From NCBI RefSeq assembly GCF_004785645.1, contig NZ_SRPE01000015.1:1-64000 (forward strand): DNA of 64,000 bases. Reading direction: 5' to 3'. The stretch's first letter is position 1, and each line of letters begins with the position of its first letter. Position numbers and translations under genes: made by a program. The notes under the pieces are model-generated. The model searched no databases. It was not told the origin of the DNA and saw only the letters and a program-made list of their open reading frames with translations. Shown piece by piece: positions 42,248 through 50,614 of the stretch. Origin of the DNA: Empedobacter tilapiae. GTDB taxonomy: Bacteria > Bacteroidota > Bacteroidia > Flavobacteriales > Weeksellaceae.

Positions 42248-43663
42248 ATGTCAAAATTAATGAATTCAGAAAATATTTTAAGCCCAAAAATGTTGAAGTT
42301 TTTGCCATGGCTTGGTGCGATGGCAATTTTTATGCAAGCTTTAGATGCCACAATTTTAAATACTTCTTTACCTACAATAGCAAAAGAATTAGGGAAATCT
42401 CCTTTGGAAATTCAGTCGATTATAGTTGCTTATACGTTAACGATTGCATTGTTGATTCCTTTGAGTGGTTGGCTTTCGGATAAATATGGAACGAAAAAAG
42501 TGTTTCAATCTGCTATATTGATTTTCACACTAGGATCTACTCTTTGCGCTTTTGCAACAACTTTACCTTTTTTAGTCATTTCGAGAATTATACAAGCGAT
42601 AGGAGGATCGATGATGGTTCCTGTTATTCGTTTAGCAATTTTGTATGCATTTCCGAAAAGTGAATTATTGAAAGTGATTAATTTTATTACAATTCCTGGA
42701 TTAATTGGCCCTCTTTTAGGACCAACAATTGGCGGGATTTTAGTTGAAACTTTATCATGGCATTGGATTTTTATAGTTAATATTCCGTTTGGAATTATTG
42801 CGCTTTGGATGACTACTTTTGCGTTACCAGATTTTAAACATCCTGTTTTTAAATTTGATATTAGAGGCCTGATTCTTTTTAGTGGAGGTGTTACAGTTTT
42901 AACATTAATTATGGAACTAACATCTTCTCGTGTTATTGGTTTACAAACTGTTTTGGCACTGATTGTTCTTTCTATTTTTTTGATAGGATTATATATTTAT
43001 CATGCAAAGCATAAAGAACATCCTTTAATCGATTTGAAACTATTTAGTATAAGAACTTTGCGAATTGGTATTATAGGGAATCTTATTACGCGATTAGGAA
43101 TTGGAGGAATGCCTTTTCTTATTCCTCTTTTATTGCAAGTTGGTTATGGATATTCTGCAACTGTAGCAGGTTTAATTATGATTCCGTCCGCAGCAAGTAA
43201 TATTATCGCAAAATCATTTGTTGTACCTATTGTGAACAAATTTGGTTATCGAAATACCTTAATAGCAAATACAATCATTTTAGGTTTGATAATATGTATG
43301 TTTTTCTTTTTAGAATCGAAATCGCCAATTTATTATATTATTCCATTAATGGTTTTGAATGGATTTTTTAGTTCAATACAATTCACAGCAATGAATACCT
43401 TGTCTTTAGCAGATTTAGATGAAAACACGTCTAGCGAAGGAAATAGTTTATTATCAGTAACTCAACAATTATCGTTAACATTTGGAATTTCAGTGGCAGC
43501 ACTTATTTTAGGAGTTTTTAGACAAGTAGGATTTGTAGATGGAGTGGAAGTGCAGGCCTTCCGTTATTCGTTTTTAACAATGGGAGTTATGACAATTTTA
43601 TCAACTTATATCTTTTTTAAATTAAGAGAATCTGATGGTTCTTCGATGTCAGGGAAGAAATAA
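42248..43663 (+). CDS. MFS multidrug exporter, DHA2 (EmrB/MdtD) family
   Basis: 471 aa with about 13-14 hydrophobic segments. The N-terminal signature MQALDATILNTSLPTIAKEL includes the membrane acidic residue of DHA2 pumps. GWLSDKYGTKKVF is MFS motif A. GPLLGPTIGGILVETLSWHW contains the antiporter motif C, followed by IFIVNIPFGI. A drug or small-molecule/proton antiporter of the inner membrane; its substrate cannot be read. Divergent from tatD. Confidence 0.88.
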   Translation: MSKLMNSENILSPKMLKFLPWLGAMAIFMQALDATILNTSLPTIAKELGKSPLEIQSIIVAYTLTIALLIPLSGWLSDKYGTKKVFQSAILIFTLGSTLCAFATTLPFLVISRIIQAIGGSMMVPVIRLAILYAFPKSELLKVINFITIPGLIGPLLGPTIGGILVETLSWHWIFIVNIPFGIIALWMTTFALPDFKHPVFKFDIRGLILFSGGVTVLTLIMELTSSRVIGLQTVLALIVLSIFLIGLYIYHAKHKEHPLIDLKLFSIRTLRIGIIGNLITRLGIGGMPFLIPLLLQVGYGYSATVAGLIMIPSAASNIIAKSFVVPIVNKFGYRNTLIANTIILGLIICMFFFLESKSPIYYIIPLMVLNGFFSSIQFTAMNTLSLADLDENTSSEGNSLLSVTQQLSLTFGISVAALILGVFRQVGFVDGVEVQAFRYSFLTMGVMTILSTYIFFKLRESDGSSMSGKK

Positions 43664-43675
43664 ATTTTAGAACAT

Positions 43676-43706
43676 AAAAAAATCTCTACCAAGTAGAGAT
43701 TTTATC
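43676..43706. terminator. Bidirectional terminator
   Basis: An 11-bp stem AAAATCTCTAC with GTAGAGATTTT lies between convergent genes. Confidence 0.85.
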
Positions 43707-43724
43707 GTTTTATATTATTTTGAT

Positions 43725-44765
43725 TTAATCATTGTAAAAATGATGGCGAAGTTCACCTTTCAAGTTTGCTTCGTATTGCGTTTTAAACTCTTCTTTAGAA
43801 AGATTTTGACCTAATAAATAAATTGCTTTTGTAATTGCAGCTTCCATTGTCAAATCATAACTCGAAATTGCTCCCATATTTAGTAACGCATCACTTGTCG
43901 CATAACGTCCAAGTTCTACCATTCCACCCGCACATTGCGTGTTGATAATAAGATGAACTCCTTTATTCGTTACTTCTTCTAATAATTCAATAAACCAATC
44001 ATCAGTAAAAATATTTCCTGTTCCAAAAGCCTCAATAATAAAAGCTTTCATATTTGGAGCGTTCAAAACACTTTCGATAAAAGAACGATTCATTCCGGGA
44101 AAAATCTTCAAAACACCAACATCAGCATTCAGATCTTTATTGATCGAAAGTTTATCCGTAATAACATTTTTTAACAACAAATCTTCTTTCACTTCCAGAT
44201 GAACACCGGAAACTCCAATTACTGGATAATTTGGCGATTCGAAAGCGTCAAAATTTTCTGCATTAATCTTTGTTGTTCTATTTGCTCGAAACAATTTATA
44301 TTCAAAATACACACAAACTTCCTTGATAATTGGTTTATCATTTTTGCGTAACGAAGCTAATTGAATCGAAGTAATTAAATTTTCTTTTGCATCAGTACGC
44401 AAATCTCCAATTGGTAATTGCGATCCAGTAAAAATAACAGGTTTCTCGAGATTATCAATCATAAAACTCATTGCAGAAGCTGTATATGCCATCGTATCTG
44501 TTCCATGTAAAACAACAAAACCATCATAGTTTTCGTAGTTCTGTTGAATAGTTTCGGCAATTTCTATCCAATATTTTGGTTTCATATCAGACGAATCTAT
44601 CGGCGTATCGAAACTATGATAATCGAAAGAACAATCTAACAATCCTAATTCTGGAATTTGTTTTAATAAATTATCAAAATTGAAAGGTTTTAAAGATTGG
44701 TCACCATAATCTTTCGCCATTCCAATAGTTCCCCCTGTATAGATTAATAAAATTTTTGTTTGCAT
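43725..44765 (-). CDS. ansA: Type I (cytoplasmic) L-asparaginase
   Basis: 346 aa. The catalytic threonines are seen in YTGGTIGM (T10/T13) and HGTDTM (T89-D90). No signal peptide, which fits the cytoplasmic AnsA type rather than periplasmic AnsB. GSQLPIGDLRTDAKENL and INTQCAGGMVELGRY are further family blocks. It hydrolyses asparagine to aspartate and ammonia. Confidence 0.93.
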   Translation of the reverse strand: MQTKILLIYTGGTIGMAKDYGDQSLKPFNFDNLLKQIPELGLLDCSFDYHSFDTPIDSSDMKPKYWIEIAETIQQNYENYDGFVVLHGTDTMAYTASAMSFMIDNLEKPVIFTGSQLPIGDLRTDAKENLITSIQLASLRKNDKPIIKEVCVYFEYKLFRANRTTKINAENFDAFESPNYPVIGVSGVHLEVKEDLLLKNVITDKLSINKDLNADVGVLKIFPGMNRSFIESVLNAPNMKAFIIEAFGTGNIFTDDWFIELLEEVTNKGVHLIINTQCAGGMVELGRYATSDALLNMGAISSYDLTMEAAITKAIYLLGQNLSKEEFKTQYEANLKGELRHHFYND

Positions 44766-44890
44766 GCAGTTTGATTAATTTCTGGTTAAAATTAACCATT
44801 ATAAAAAATCTGTACAACATCTTTTCTTAAACTCCAATTTTTTGTAAATTGGATAAATTATTGTGTATTGAATTTTTAAATCTTAATTTG

Positions 44891-45727
44891 ATGAAAATAT
44901 TACTTTTAGCCATTTCTACTTTTATAACATCAGTATATGTTAATGCACAATCAGATGAAGGATTGTTTGAAGTTGAATATGAAATGAATGGACAAGAATT
45001 AAAATCTTTTGCATTTTCTACAGATAATTGTGCTCAAAATTTAATTGTAAAATCATGGGAAAATTGGATTTCTAATAAAGAAGGTTCTTTTGGATTTTTG
45101 AAAAAGCATGAAGCAAATAATGTTAAGTTTAAGAATTCTCAGGACGTTTATAAATCTGTGATTAGTTTGGTTGATGAAGAAAATGGAAAAACGACAGTTA
45201 TTAATACATTGACTGATCAAAACGGAATGACGTTTAATAGTAATTCAGCAGAGTTTGATAAAATATATATTCAATTAAAAGATTTAGCTATAAAAACAAA
45301 ACAAGGTTGTGTTCGTAATGAACTTAGATTAGCTAATGAAAATATGATTCGGTTAACCAAAGAAAATGCAGATGCGCAATTTAAAAAAGGCACTTCAATA
45401 AAATCATATTTAAAAGATAATAATACATTATTGAAACTAGAAAATAAAAAGCAAACTTTGGGTGATAAGTTAGATTTAGTGGTTAATCAATTGGAAAGAG
45501 AAACTGAAGATAAAGTTATTGATGGATTAATGAAAAAGAAGTTAAAAACAGAAAATACTTTGAAAGCAATAGAAGATCAGGTTGTCAAATTGAATGGAAA
45601 GATCCAAATAGCTGAAGAGAATGATAAAGTATTGGATACGAAAATAAATCAATTAACAAGTCAAATTCAACAACAGCGTTCAATGACCGAAAATTTAAAG
45701 AAGAAATATTCATCTATTGCACGATAA
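44891..45727 (+). CDS. Exported coiled-coil protein of unknown function
   Basis: 278 aa from the ATG at 44891, giving the signal peptide MKILLLAISTFITSVYVNAQ. An in-frame TTG at 44849 would add 14 residues before the signal and is unlikely. After about 140 residues of mixed structure with two cysteines (NCAQN, QGCVRN), the C-terminal half is a heptad-rich coiled coil (about 160-270). Probably periplasmic. No family was recognised. Confidence 0.65.
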   Translation: MKILLLAISTFITSVYVNAQSDEGLFEVEYEMNGQELKSFAFSTDNCAQNLIVKSWENWISNKEGSFGFLKKHEANNVKFKNSQDVYKSVISLVDEENGKTTVINTLTDQNGMTFNSNSAEFDKIYIQLKDLAIKTKQGCVRNELRLANENMIRLTKENADAQFKKGTSIKSYLKDNNTLLKLENKKQTLGDKLDLVVNQLERETEDKVIDGLMKKKLKTENTLKAIEDQVVKLNGKIQIAEENDKVLDTKINQLTSQIQQQRSMTENLKKKYSSIAR

Positions 45728-45790
45728 TTGTTATAGAAATTATATATTTACTAAATATCAACAAATAAATATTATTAAAATCAACTCGTT

Positions 45791-46246
45791 ATGGGATTAT
45801 TTTCATTTATTAAGAATGCCGGAGAAAAAGTCTTCGGAGGAGCAGAAACTCCAGAAGAAAAAGCAACTAAAGTAAAAGATCAAGTTGCAAAACAAGGATT
45901 TGATTTGTCAGGAGTAACTTTTTCTGCTGATGGAGATAAAATTGTGGTAGCTGGACAAGCATTAGATATCAACGAAAAACAAAAAATCTTAGCTACAGCA
46001 GGAAATATAGATGGAGTAGAAGGAGTGGAAGATCAATTAACGTTAAAAACGCCATTGAAAATTGAAATTCCAGATATTTCTAAAACAATGTATACAGTAA
46101 AAAGTGGTGATTCTTTGTCTAAAATTGCAAAAGAAGTATACGGAGATCCAATGCAATATCCAAAAATCTTCGAAGCTAACAAACCAATGTTAAAACACGA
46201 AGACAAGATTTATCCAGGTCAAGTTTTATATATTCCTCAGGATTAG
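45791..46246 (+). CDS. BON-LysM protein (Kbp/YgaU-like)
   Basis: 151 aa. N-terminal BON domain (about 30-85, with KIVVAGQALDINEKQKILA and IDGVEGVEDQL) and C-terminal LysM (about 98-149, MYTVKSGDSLSKIAKEVYGD to PGQVLYIP). The same order and length are found in E. coli Kbp, a cytoplasmic potassium-binding protein. No signal peptide, consistent with that. A terminator follows. Confidence 0.88.
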   Translation: MGLFSFIKNAGEKVFGGAETPEEKATKVKDQVAKQGFDLSGVTFSADGDKIVVAGQALDINEKQKILATAGNIDGVEGVEDQLTLKTPLKIEIPDISKTMYTVKSGDSLSKIAKEVYGDPMQYPKIFEANKPMLKHEDKIYPGQVLYIPQD

Positions 46247-46273
46247 TATAATATAAATAAAATTACATCATTG

Positions 46274-46309
46274 AAACTCCTACAATCTAATAATTGTAGG
46301 AGTTTTATA
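46274..46309 (+). terminator. Terminator
   Basis: A 13-bp stem AAACTCCTACAAT with ATTGTAGGAGTTT ends in a T-rich stretch. Confidence 0.85.
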
Positions 46310-46394
46310 TTTTTACAGCATGGTTTTTGAGGAATGTTAGTAACTATGAAAAAATAATAACATATATTCGTATAACTGAAATAAAAAAATAATT

Positions 46395-47237
46395 ATGAAA
46401 GTTTCAATTTTGCCAGTAGCGGTAATCGCTGCTTCAACTTTATTTAGTTGTGTGAGTCAGAAGAAGTATGATGAGTTACAAAATAAATTCAATTCTGCTT
46501 ATTCTGAGAACCAAGGATGTCAAACAGAATTAGCTGTAGCGAAAGCTAAATTAGCTAATTATGAAGCTAATCAAGGACAGTATGAGAATACAGTTCAGAG
46601 CGAAAGAAATCAAATTAAACAATTACAAGAACAATTGAAAAATTGTATTAATGGAGGTTCTAAAAACGTTTCTGAATTAGTGAATGAAATCAATCAGTCT
46701 AACAAATACATTAAACATTTGATCGATGCGAAAAGCAAATCAGATAGTTTGAATATGGTTTTAACAAATAACTTAACACGTTCTTTATCAAGTAGCGAAG
46801 CGAAAGATGTTGATGTTAAAGTATTAAAAGGTGTTGTTTACATCTCGTTAGCTGATAATATGCTATATAAATCAGGAAGCTACGAAATCTCACCTGCTGC
46901 AGGAGAAACTTTAAGTAAAATTGCGAAAATCATCAACGATTATAGAGATTATGACGTATTGATTGAAGGTAACACAGATAATGTGCCAATTTCTAAACCA
47001 AACATCCGTAATAACTGGGATTTATCTGCTTTACGTGCATCTTCTGTTGTACAAGCATTACAAAACCAATATGGTGTTGATGGTAAACGTTTAACAGCTG
47101 GAGGTCGTGGAGAGTTTAATCCAATTACAACGAATGCTACAGCAGAAGGTAAATCTCAAAACCGTCGCACACAAATTATTATCTTACCTAAATTAGATCA
47201 GTTTATGGATTTAATTGGACAAGCTCCAAAAAATTAA
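46395..47237 (+). CDS. OmpA-family lipoprotein
   Basis: 280 aa. Lipobox TLFSC puts the lipidated cysteine at C19. A coiled-coil region (about 25-120) is followed by an OmpA-like peptidoglycan-binding domain (about 145-270) with LIEGNTDNVPI, NWDLSALRASSVVQAL and the final GRGEFNPI and SQNRRTQIIIL. It probably links the outer membrane to peptidoglycan. Monocistronic, with its own terminator. Confidence 0.9.
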   Translation: MKVSILPVAVIAASTLFSCVSQKKYDELQNKFNSAYSENQGCQTELAVAKAKLANYEANQGQYENTVQSERNQIKQLQEQLKNCINGGSKNVSELVNEINQSNKYIKHLIDAKSKSDSLNMVLTNNLTRSLSSSEAKDVDVKVLKGVVYISLADNMLYKSGSYEISPAAGETLSKIAKIINDYRDYDVLIEGNTDNVPISKPNIRNNWDLSALRASSVVQALQNQYGVDGKRLTAGGRGEFNPITTNATAEGKSQNRRTQIIILPKLDQFMDLIGQAPKN

Positions 47238-47263
47238 TTAGATAAAAAAATCAAATTATTATA

Positions 47264-47294
47264 TAAAGAGCCACTTTTAAGTGGCTCTTTTTTT
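47264..47294 (+). terminator. Terminator
   Basis: A 12-bp stem AAAGAGCCACTT with AAGTGGCTCTTT and a T-run. Confidence 0.88.
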
Positions 47295-47323
47295 GTAACT
47301 TTTTCAAAATTTTATCAATACTA

Positions 47324-48622
47324 ATGGAATTATATTATTCTTTTTCGGTTCTAATTGTCCTTGCAGCATTATTTTCCTATGTAAATCTTCGATTTCTAAA
47401 ATTGCCAGGAACAATTGGAATTATGATTATCGCTATGTTAGTATCTGTCGCTATCCGTTTATTGGGAGATAGCTATTTTCCTGATGCTACAAAAGACATG
47501 TTTCAACTCTTTAATAGTTTAGACTTTAATGAAATATTGATGGGTGCAATGCTTAATTTTCTGCTTTTTGCAGGTGCAATGCACGTTAATATACTCGATC
47601 TGAAGAATTTGAGATGGACAATTGCTACTTATGCTACAATTTCGGTAGTATTATCAGCATTTATTATATCAGCAATTTTATATTACATCGCACCATATTT
47701 TGGTATTCAAATTCCGTATATCTATTGTTTATTATTCGGAACATTAATTTCACCAACAGATCCAATCGTTGTATTAGGAATTTTGAAACAAGCAAAAGTT
47801 CCTAAAGTTATTGAGACAAAAATTACAGGAGAGTCACTGTTTAACGATGGTGTGGCCGTTGTAATGTTCGCAGTAGTTTTACAAATAGCAACTAATCCAA
47901 GCTTTGATGCTGACTTTGCAAGTGTTTCAAAATTATTCTTGATGGAAGCTGGTGGCGGAATTTTACTTGGACTTTTATTAGGATTTACAGCGTCTAATTC
48001 GATGAAAAAAATTGATGATTATAAAGTTTCAGCTTTAATTACGTTGTCGATTGTAATGGGTGGATTTTTGATTGCGAAAGAACTTCATATTTCAAGTCCA
48101 TTGGCTATGGTGATTGCTGGTTTGATTATTGGAAATTATGGGAAAAAAGTTGCAATGAGTAAAACGACTCAAGATTATTTGAACAAATTTTGGGAGCTTA
48201 TTGATGAAATAATGAACGCCATTTTATTCCTTTTTATAGGTTTCGAATTGTTGTTAATAGAAGATTTAATGGATCAAATTCTATTAGGAATTGTCACAAT
48301 TTTTATCGTTTTATTATCTCGGACATTATCTATTGTGATCCCTGCTCGTACTATTTTACGGAAAAATACGTTCTCTAAAGGTTCGCTTATTGTCTTGGTT
48401 TGGGGAGGTATTCGTGGAGGAGTTTCAATAGCGTTAGTTCTTTCGATGCCAAATTCGGAATGGAAAGATTTGTTATTAGAGATTACTTATATTGTTGTTT
48501 TATTTTCAATTGTTATTCAAGGTTTAACAGTAGGTAAAGTTGCGCATCGTGTATTGAAAGACGAATCTGAAGAAGCAAAAGATGAAGAAATGGAAGATTA
48601 TCTTAATTCATCTAAACTGTAA
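47324..48622 (+). CDS. CPA1-family Na+/H+ antiporter
   Basis: 432 aa with about 12 membrane segments. The substrate-binding FGTLISPTDPIVVLGILK and GESLFNDGVAVVMF (the ND motif of CPA1 electroneutral exchangers) are both present, with LVWGGIRGGVSIALVLSMP late in the protein. It exports sodium in exchange for protons across the inner membrane. The C-terminal tail (last 20 residues) is acidic. Confidence 0.9.
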   Translation: MELYYSFSVLIVLAALFSYVNLRFLKLPGTIGIMIIAMLVSVAIRLLGDSYFPDATKDMFQLFNSLDFNEILMGAMLNFLLFAGAMHVNILDLKNLRWTIATYATISVVLSAFIISAILYYIAPYFGIQIPYIYCLLFGTLISPTDPIVVLGILKQAKVPKVIETKITGESLFNDGVAVVMFAVVLQIATNPSFDADFASVSKLFLMEAGGGILLGLLLGFTASNSMKKIDDYKVSALITLSIVMGGFLIAKELHISSPLAMVIAGLIIGNYGKKVAMSKTTQDYLNKFWELIDEIMNAILFLFIGFELLLIEDLMDQILLGIVTIFIVLLSRTLSIVIPARTILRKNTFSKGSLIVLVWGGIRGGVSIALVLSMPNSEWKDLLLEITYIVVLFSIVIQGLTVGKVAHRVLKDESEEAKDEEMEDYLNSSKL

Positions 48623-48638
48623 TTCGAAAATATAAAAA

Positions 48639-48673
48639 CAAGAAAGCGCATCAATTGATGCGCTTTCTTGTTT
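48639..48673 (+). terminator. Perfect palindrome, probable terminator
   Basis: Bases 48639-48670 are a perfect 32-bp palindrome with arm core AAAGCGCATCAA. The following U-tract is short and broken, so termination is likely but not certain. Confidence 0.7.
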
Positions 48674-48752
48674 AACAGAAGTTTAGAGATTATAATTGTC
48701 TTATTCGTGAATTAATCTTTAATTTTAATAGAAATTACAATAAGCCAACAAA

Positions 48753-50129
48753 ATGAAATTAAAAGATTTATCTAATCAACTTGAAATATCTTTAGGAAGT
48801 TTACAAAGTTTTATTAATGATTTTAATATTGATTTAAGTTTTTGTATTGATGAAAACTTTAATGTAACAAAAGAATTTATTTCTTTTTCAGAAGAAAATA
48901 AAGACTTTTTAAAAAAATATGCTGAAGATTACTTAAAAGAAAAAACAATAGGAGAAATAGCAAAAACAATAGGATCAAAAGAAGAAGATGTGCTTAATTT
49001 TTTTGTTTCGAATGGAATTCCTGCTGAGATTGCAAAACAAATGAAAACAGGAGTTTCTAGTTATTTGATTCATTCTTATATTGGAGGTAAATATCCTTTT
49101 ATAGAAAAAGCATTTCCACAATGCGAAGATTTTTCAGGTAAAACATTAGTCGGTTATACAGATTTATATTTTTATTTAACAGATATGTTAGATCCCTTTA
49201 TTAGCAAAGATCAAATAGAAAGATGGGGGATTTCGAAACCTGCGGGACTTGTTTTGTATGGAGCTCCAGGAAGTGGAAAAATTTATTGGGCAAGAAAAAT
49301 TGCTGATATGATTGGTTACGAGTTTGTTCATGTTTTTAATGACTATTTATTAGGAAATTTTGATTCTAAGAAAAATAAATTTTCAGATTTTTTGTCTAAA
49401 AAGATGAATCAACCCAAAACATTATTGTTCATAGATTCTTTTGATGAGTTGCTTCATTCAACTTCAGAGAATACAATTTATCCAGAAATGGTTGATTTGG
49501 TTTATTCAGTTTTGCGACATATTCAGAAGAATGATAAACAAGAGCTTTTAATTGTTGGTTCAGTAGAATCTTTAACAGGATTGAATGATGAAATAGTAGC
49601 ACCAGGACGTTTTGACTTACATATTCCAATTTTTCCACCAAGTTTAGATGAACGTAAACAGTTACTTTTACATCATTTAACAGCTAATTTAGCTCCTGAT
49701 TCTCCATTATTAACAATATTGAAAAATCAAAATGCATTGAACAAAGATTTTTGGACACCTTATGCAGCTGAAATGAAACTTTTTTCAAATACAATGTTGA
49801 TTGATTTTACACAATCACTAAAGAAACGTTTGTATGCGTTATACAGAAAAGATGAAATGAAAAATATTGTGATGACAGAAAAAGTATTGTTTTCTGCATT
49901 TCAAGAAGCTAAAGCTAAATTGACTCCAGAATATTTGAAATATTGTGCTATATTTTTGACTGAGGCAAAACAGAATGTAGGACAAGATTTTCCATCTAGA
50001 TTAATTGAGATAAATGCAGATCTAGAGTTTTATTTAAATACAAAAGAAATTCCGATTGCTAAAATTGGTTTTAAGCAAAGTGATGATACTGTTGAGATAA
50101 AATCGGTAGAAGAAAATAAAGAAACATAA
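48753..50129 (+). CDS. AAA+ family protein with degenerate ATPase motifs
   Basis: 458 aa. Residues 1-60 resemble a small helical IF2_N-like domain (KLKDLSNQLEISLGSLQSFI). The AAA+ core begins about 155. Walker A reads GAPGSGKI (170-177), with Ile where Thr or Ser should bind Mg. Walker B reads LLFIDSFDEL (224-233), with Ser in place of the catalytic Glu after D228. Sensor 1 Asn appears lost (VGSVESLTG), while the PGRFD arginine region (R286) remains. ATP may be bound but hydrolysis is doubtful. The C-terminal 150 residues are helical and unassigned. A GTCTTATTCGT motif lies 45 bases upstream. Confidence 0.75.
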   Translation: MKLKDLSNQLEISLGSLQSFINDFNIDLSFCIDENFNVTKEFISFSEENKDFLKKYAEDYLKEKTIGEIAKTIGSKEEDVLNFFVSNGIPAEIAKQMKTGVSSYLIHSYIGGKYPFIEKAFPQCEDFSGKTLVGYTDLYFYLTDMLDPFISKDQIERWGISKPAGLVLYGAPGSGKIYWARKIADMIGYEFVHVFNDYLLGNFDSKKNKFSDFLSKKMNQPKTLLFIDSFDELLHSTSENTIYPEMVDLVYSVLRHIQKNDKQELLIVGSVESLTGLNDEIVAPGRFDLHIPIFPPSLDERKQLLLHHLTANLAPDSPLLTILKNQNALNKDFWTPYAAEMKLFSNTMLIDFTQSLKKRLYALYRKDEMKNIVMTEKVLFSAFQEAKAKLTPEYLKYCAIFLTEAKQNVGQDFPSRLIEINADLEFYLNTKEIPIAKIGFKQSDDTVEIKSVEENKET

Positions 50130-50158
50130 AAAAAGCTCCTTGTAAGGAGCTTTTTTAT
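50127..50158. terminator. Bidirectional terminator
   Basis: A 13-bp stem AAAAAAGCTCCTT with AAGGAGCTTTTTT, overlapping the last base of the AAA+ gene's stop region. Confidence 0.87.
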
Positions 50159-50166
50159 TATAAAAA

Positions 50167-50601
50167 CTAAATTGTTTTGAATTTTAATAATAAAATATTG
50201 CTTTTGTAAAGATGTAATTCTTTTCCTGAAACTTCGTAACGATTTACACTTTTCAACATCGATAAAAATGCTTTTTCTTCTTGCAAATTAGGACAAGCCA
50301 TTTTAGTTTCAGAAAAATTAACAAAGCTTGTAACGCCGCTAACTTTTGTAAAAGAAGCATTGAAATTGTTGCAACCTGCAAATCCACTTACAGTCGAATT
50401 AGCTTCGTCAATAACCAACATCACGTCTTTATCATACAAACCTTTTACTACGTTGTTATCGTTGATCAAATACCAATTTTGATTTGAAATCGAAACTTCC
50501 GATTTAGGTTTAATTTTAGCAGTACTTGCGCTTGTAGAACAAGAAGTTGCTATAAAACTCATCAAAATAGTTGCTGAAAATAAAGTTACAATCTTTTTCA
50601 T
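50167..50601 (-). CDS. META-domain lipoprotein (HslJ-like)
   Basis: 144 aa. Lipobox FIATSC places the lipid on C21. The META domain (about 40-140) shows NWYLINDNNV, VSGFAGCNNFNASF and the late KMACPNLQEEKAFLSML, all standard. Such proteins are envelope-associated and sometimes heat- or stress-related; no precise role is known. It lies 13 bases downstream of pheT. Confidence 0.88.
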   Translation of the reverse strand: MKKIVTLFSATILMSFIATSCSTSASTAKIKPKSEVSISNQNWYLINDNNVVKGLYDKDVMLVIDEANSTVSGFAGCNNFNASFTKVSGVTSFVNFSETKMACPNLQEEKAFLSMLKSVNRYEVSGKELHLYKSNILLLKFKTI

Positions 50602-50614
50602 TTTTCGGAATATT

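Noticed and set aside
48639-48670. The perfect 32-bp palindrome considered as an operator or recombination site
   Set aside because: It directly follows the antiporter stop codon and fits a terminator; no site-specific recombinase is in the window.
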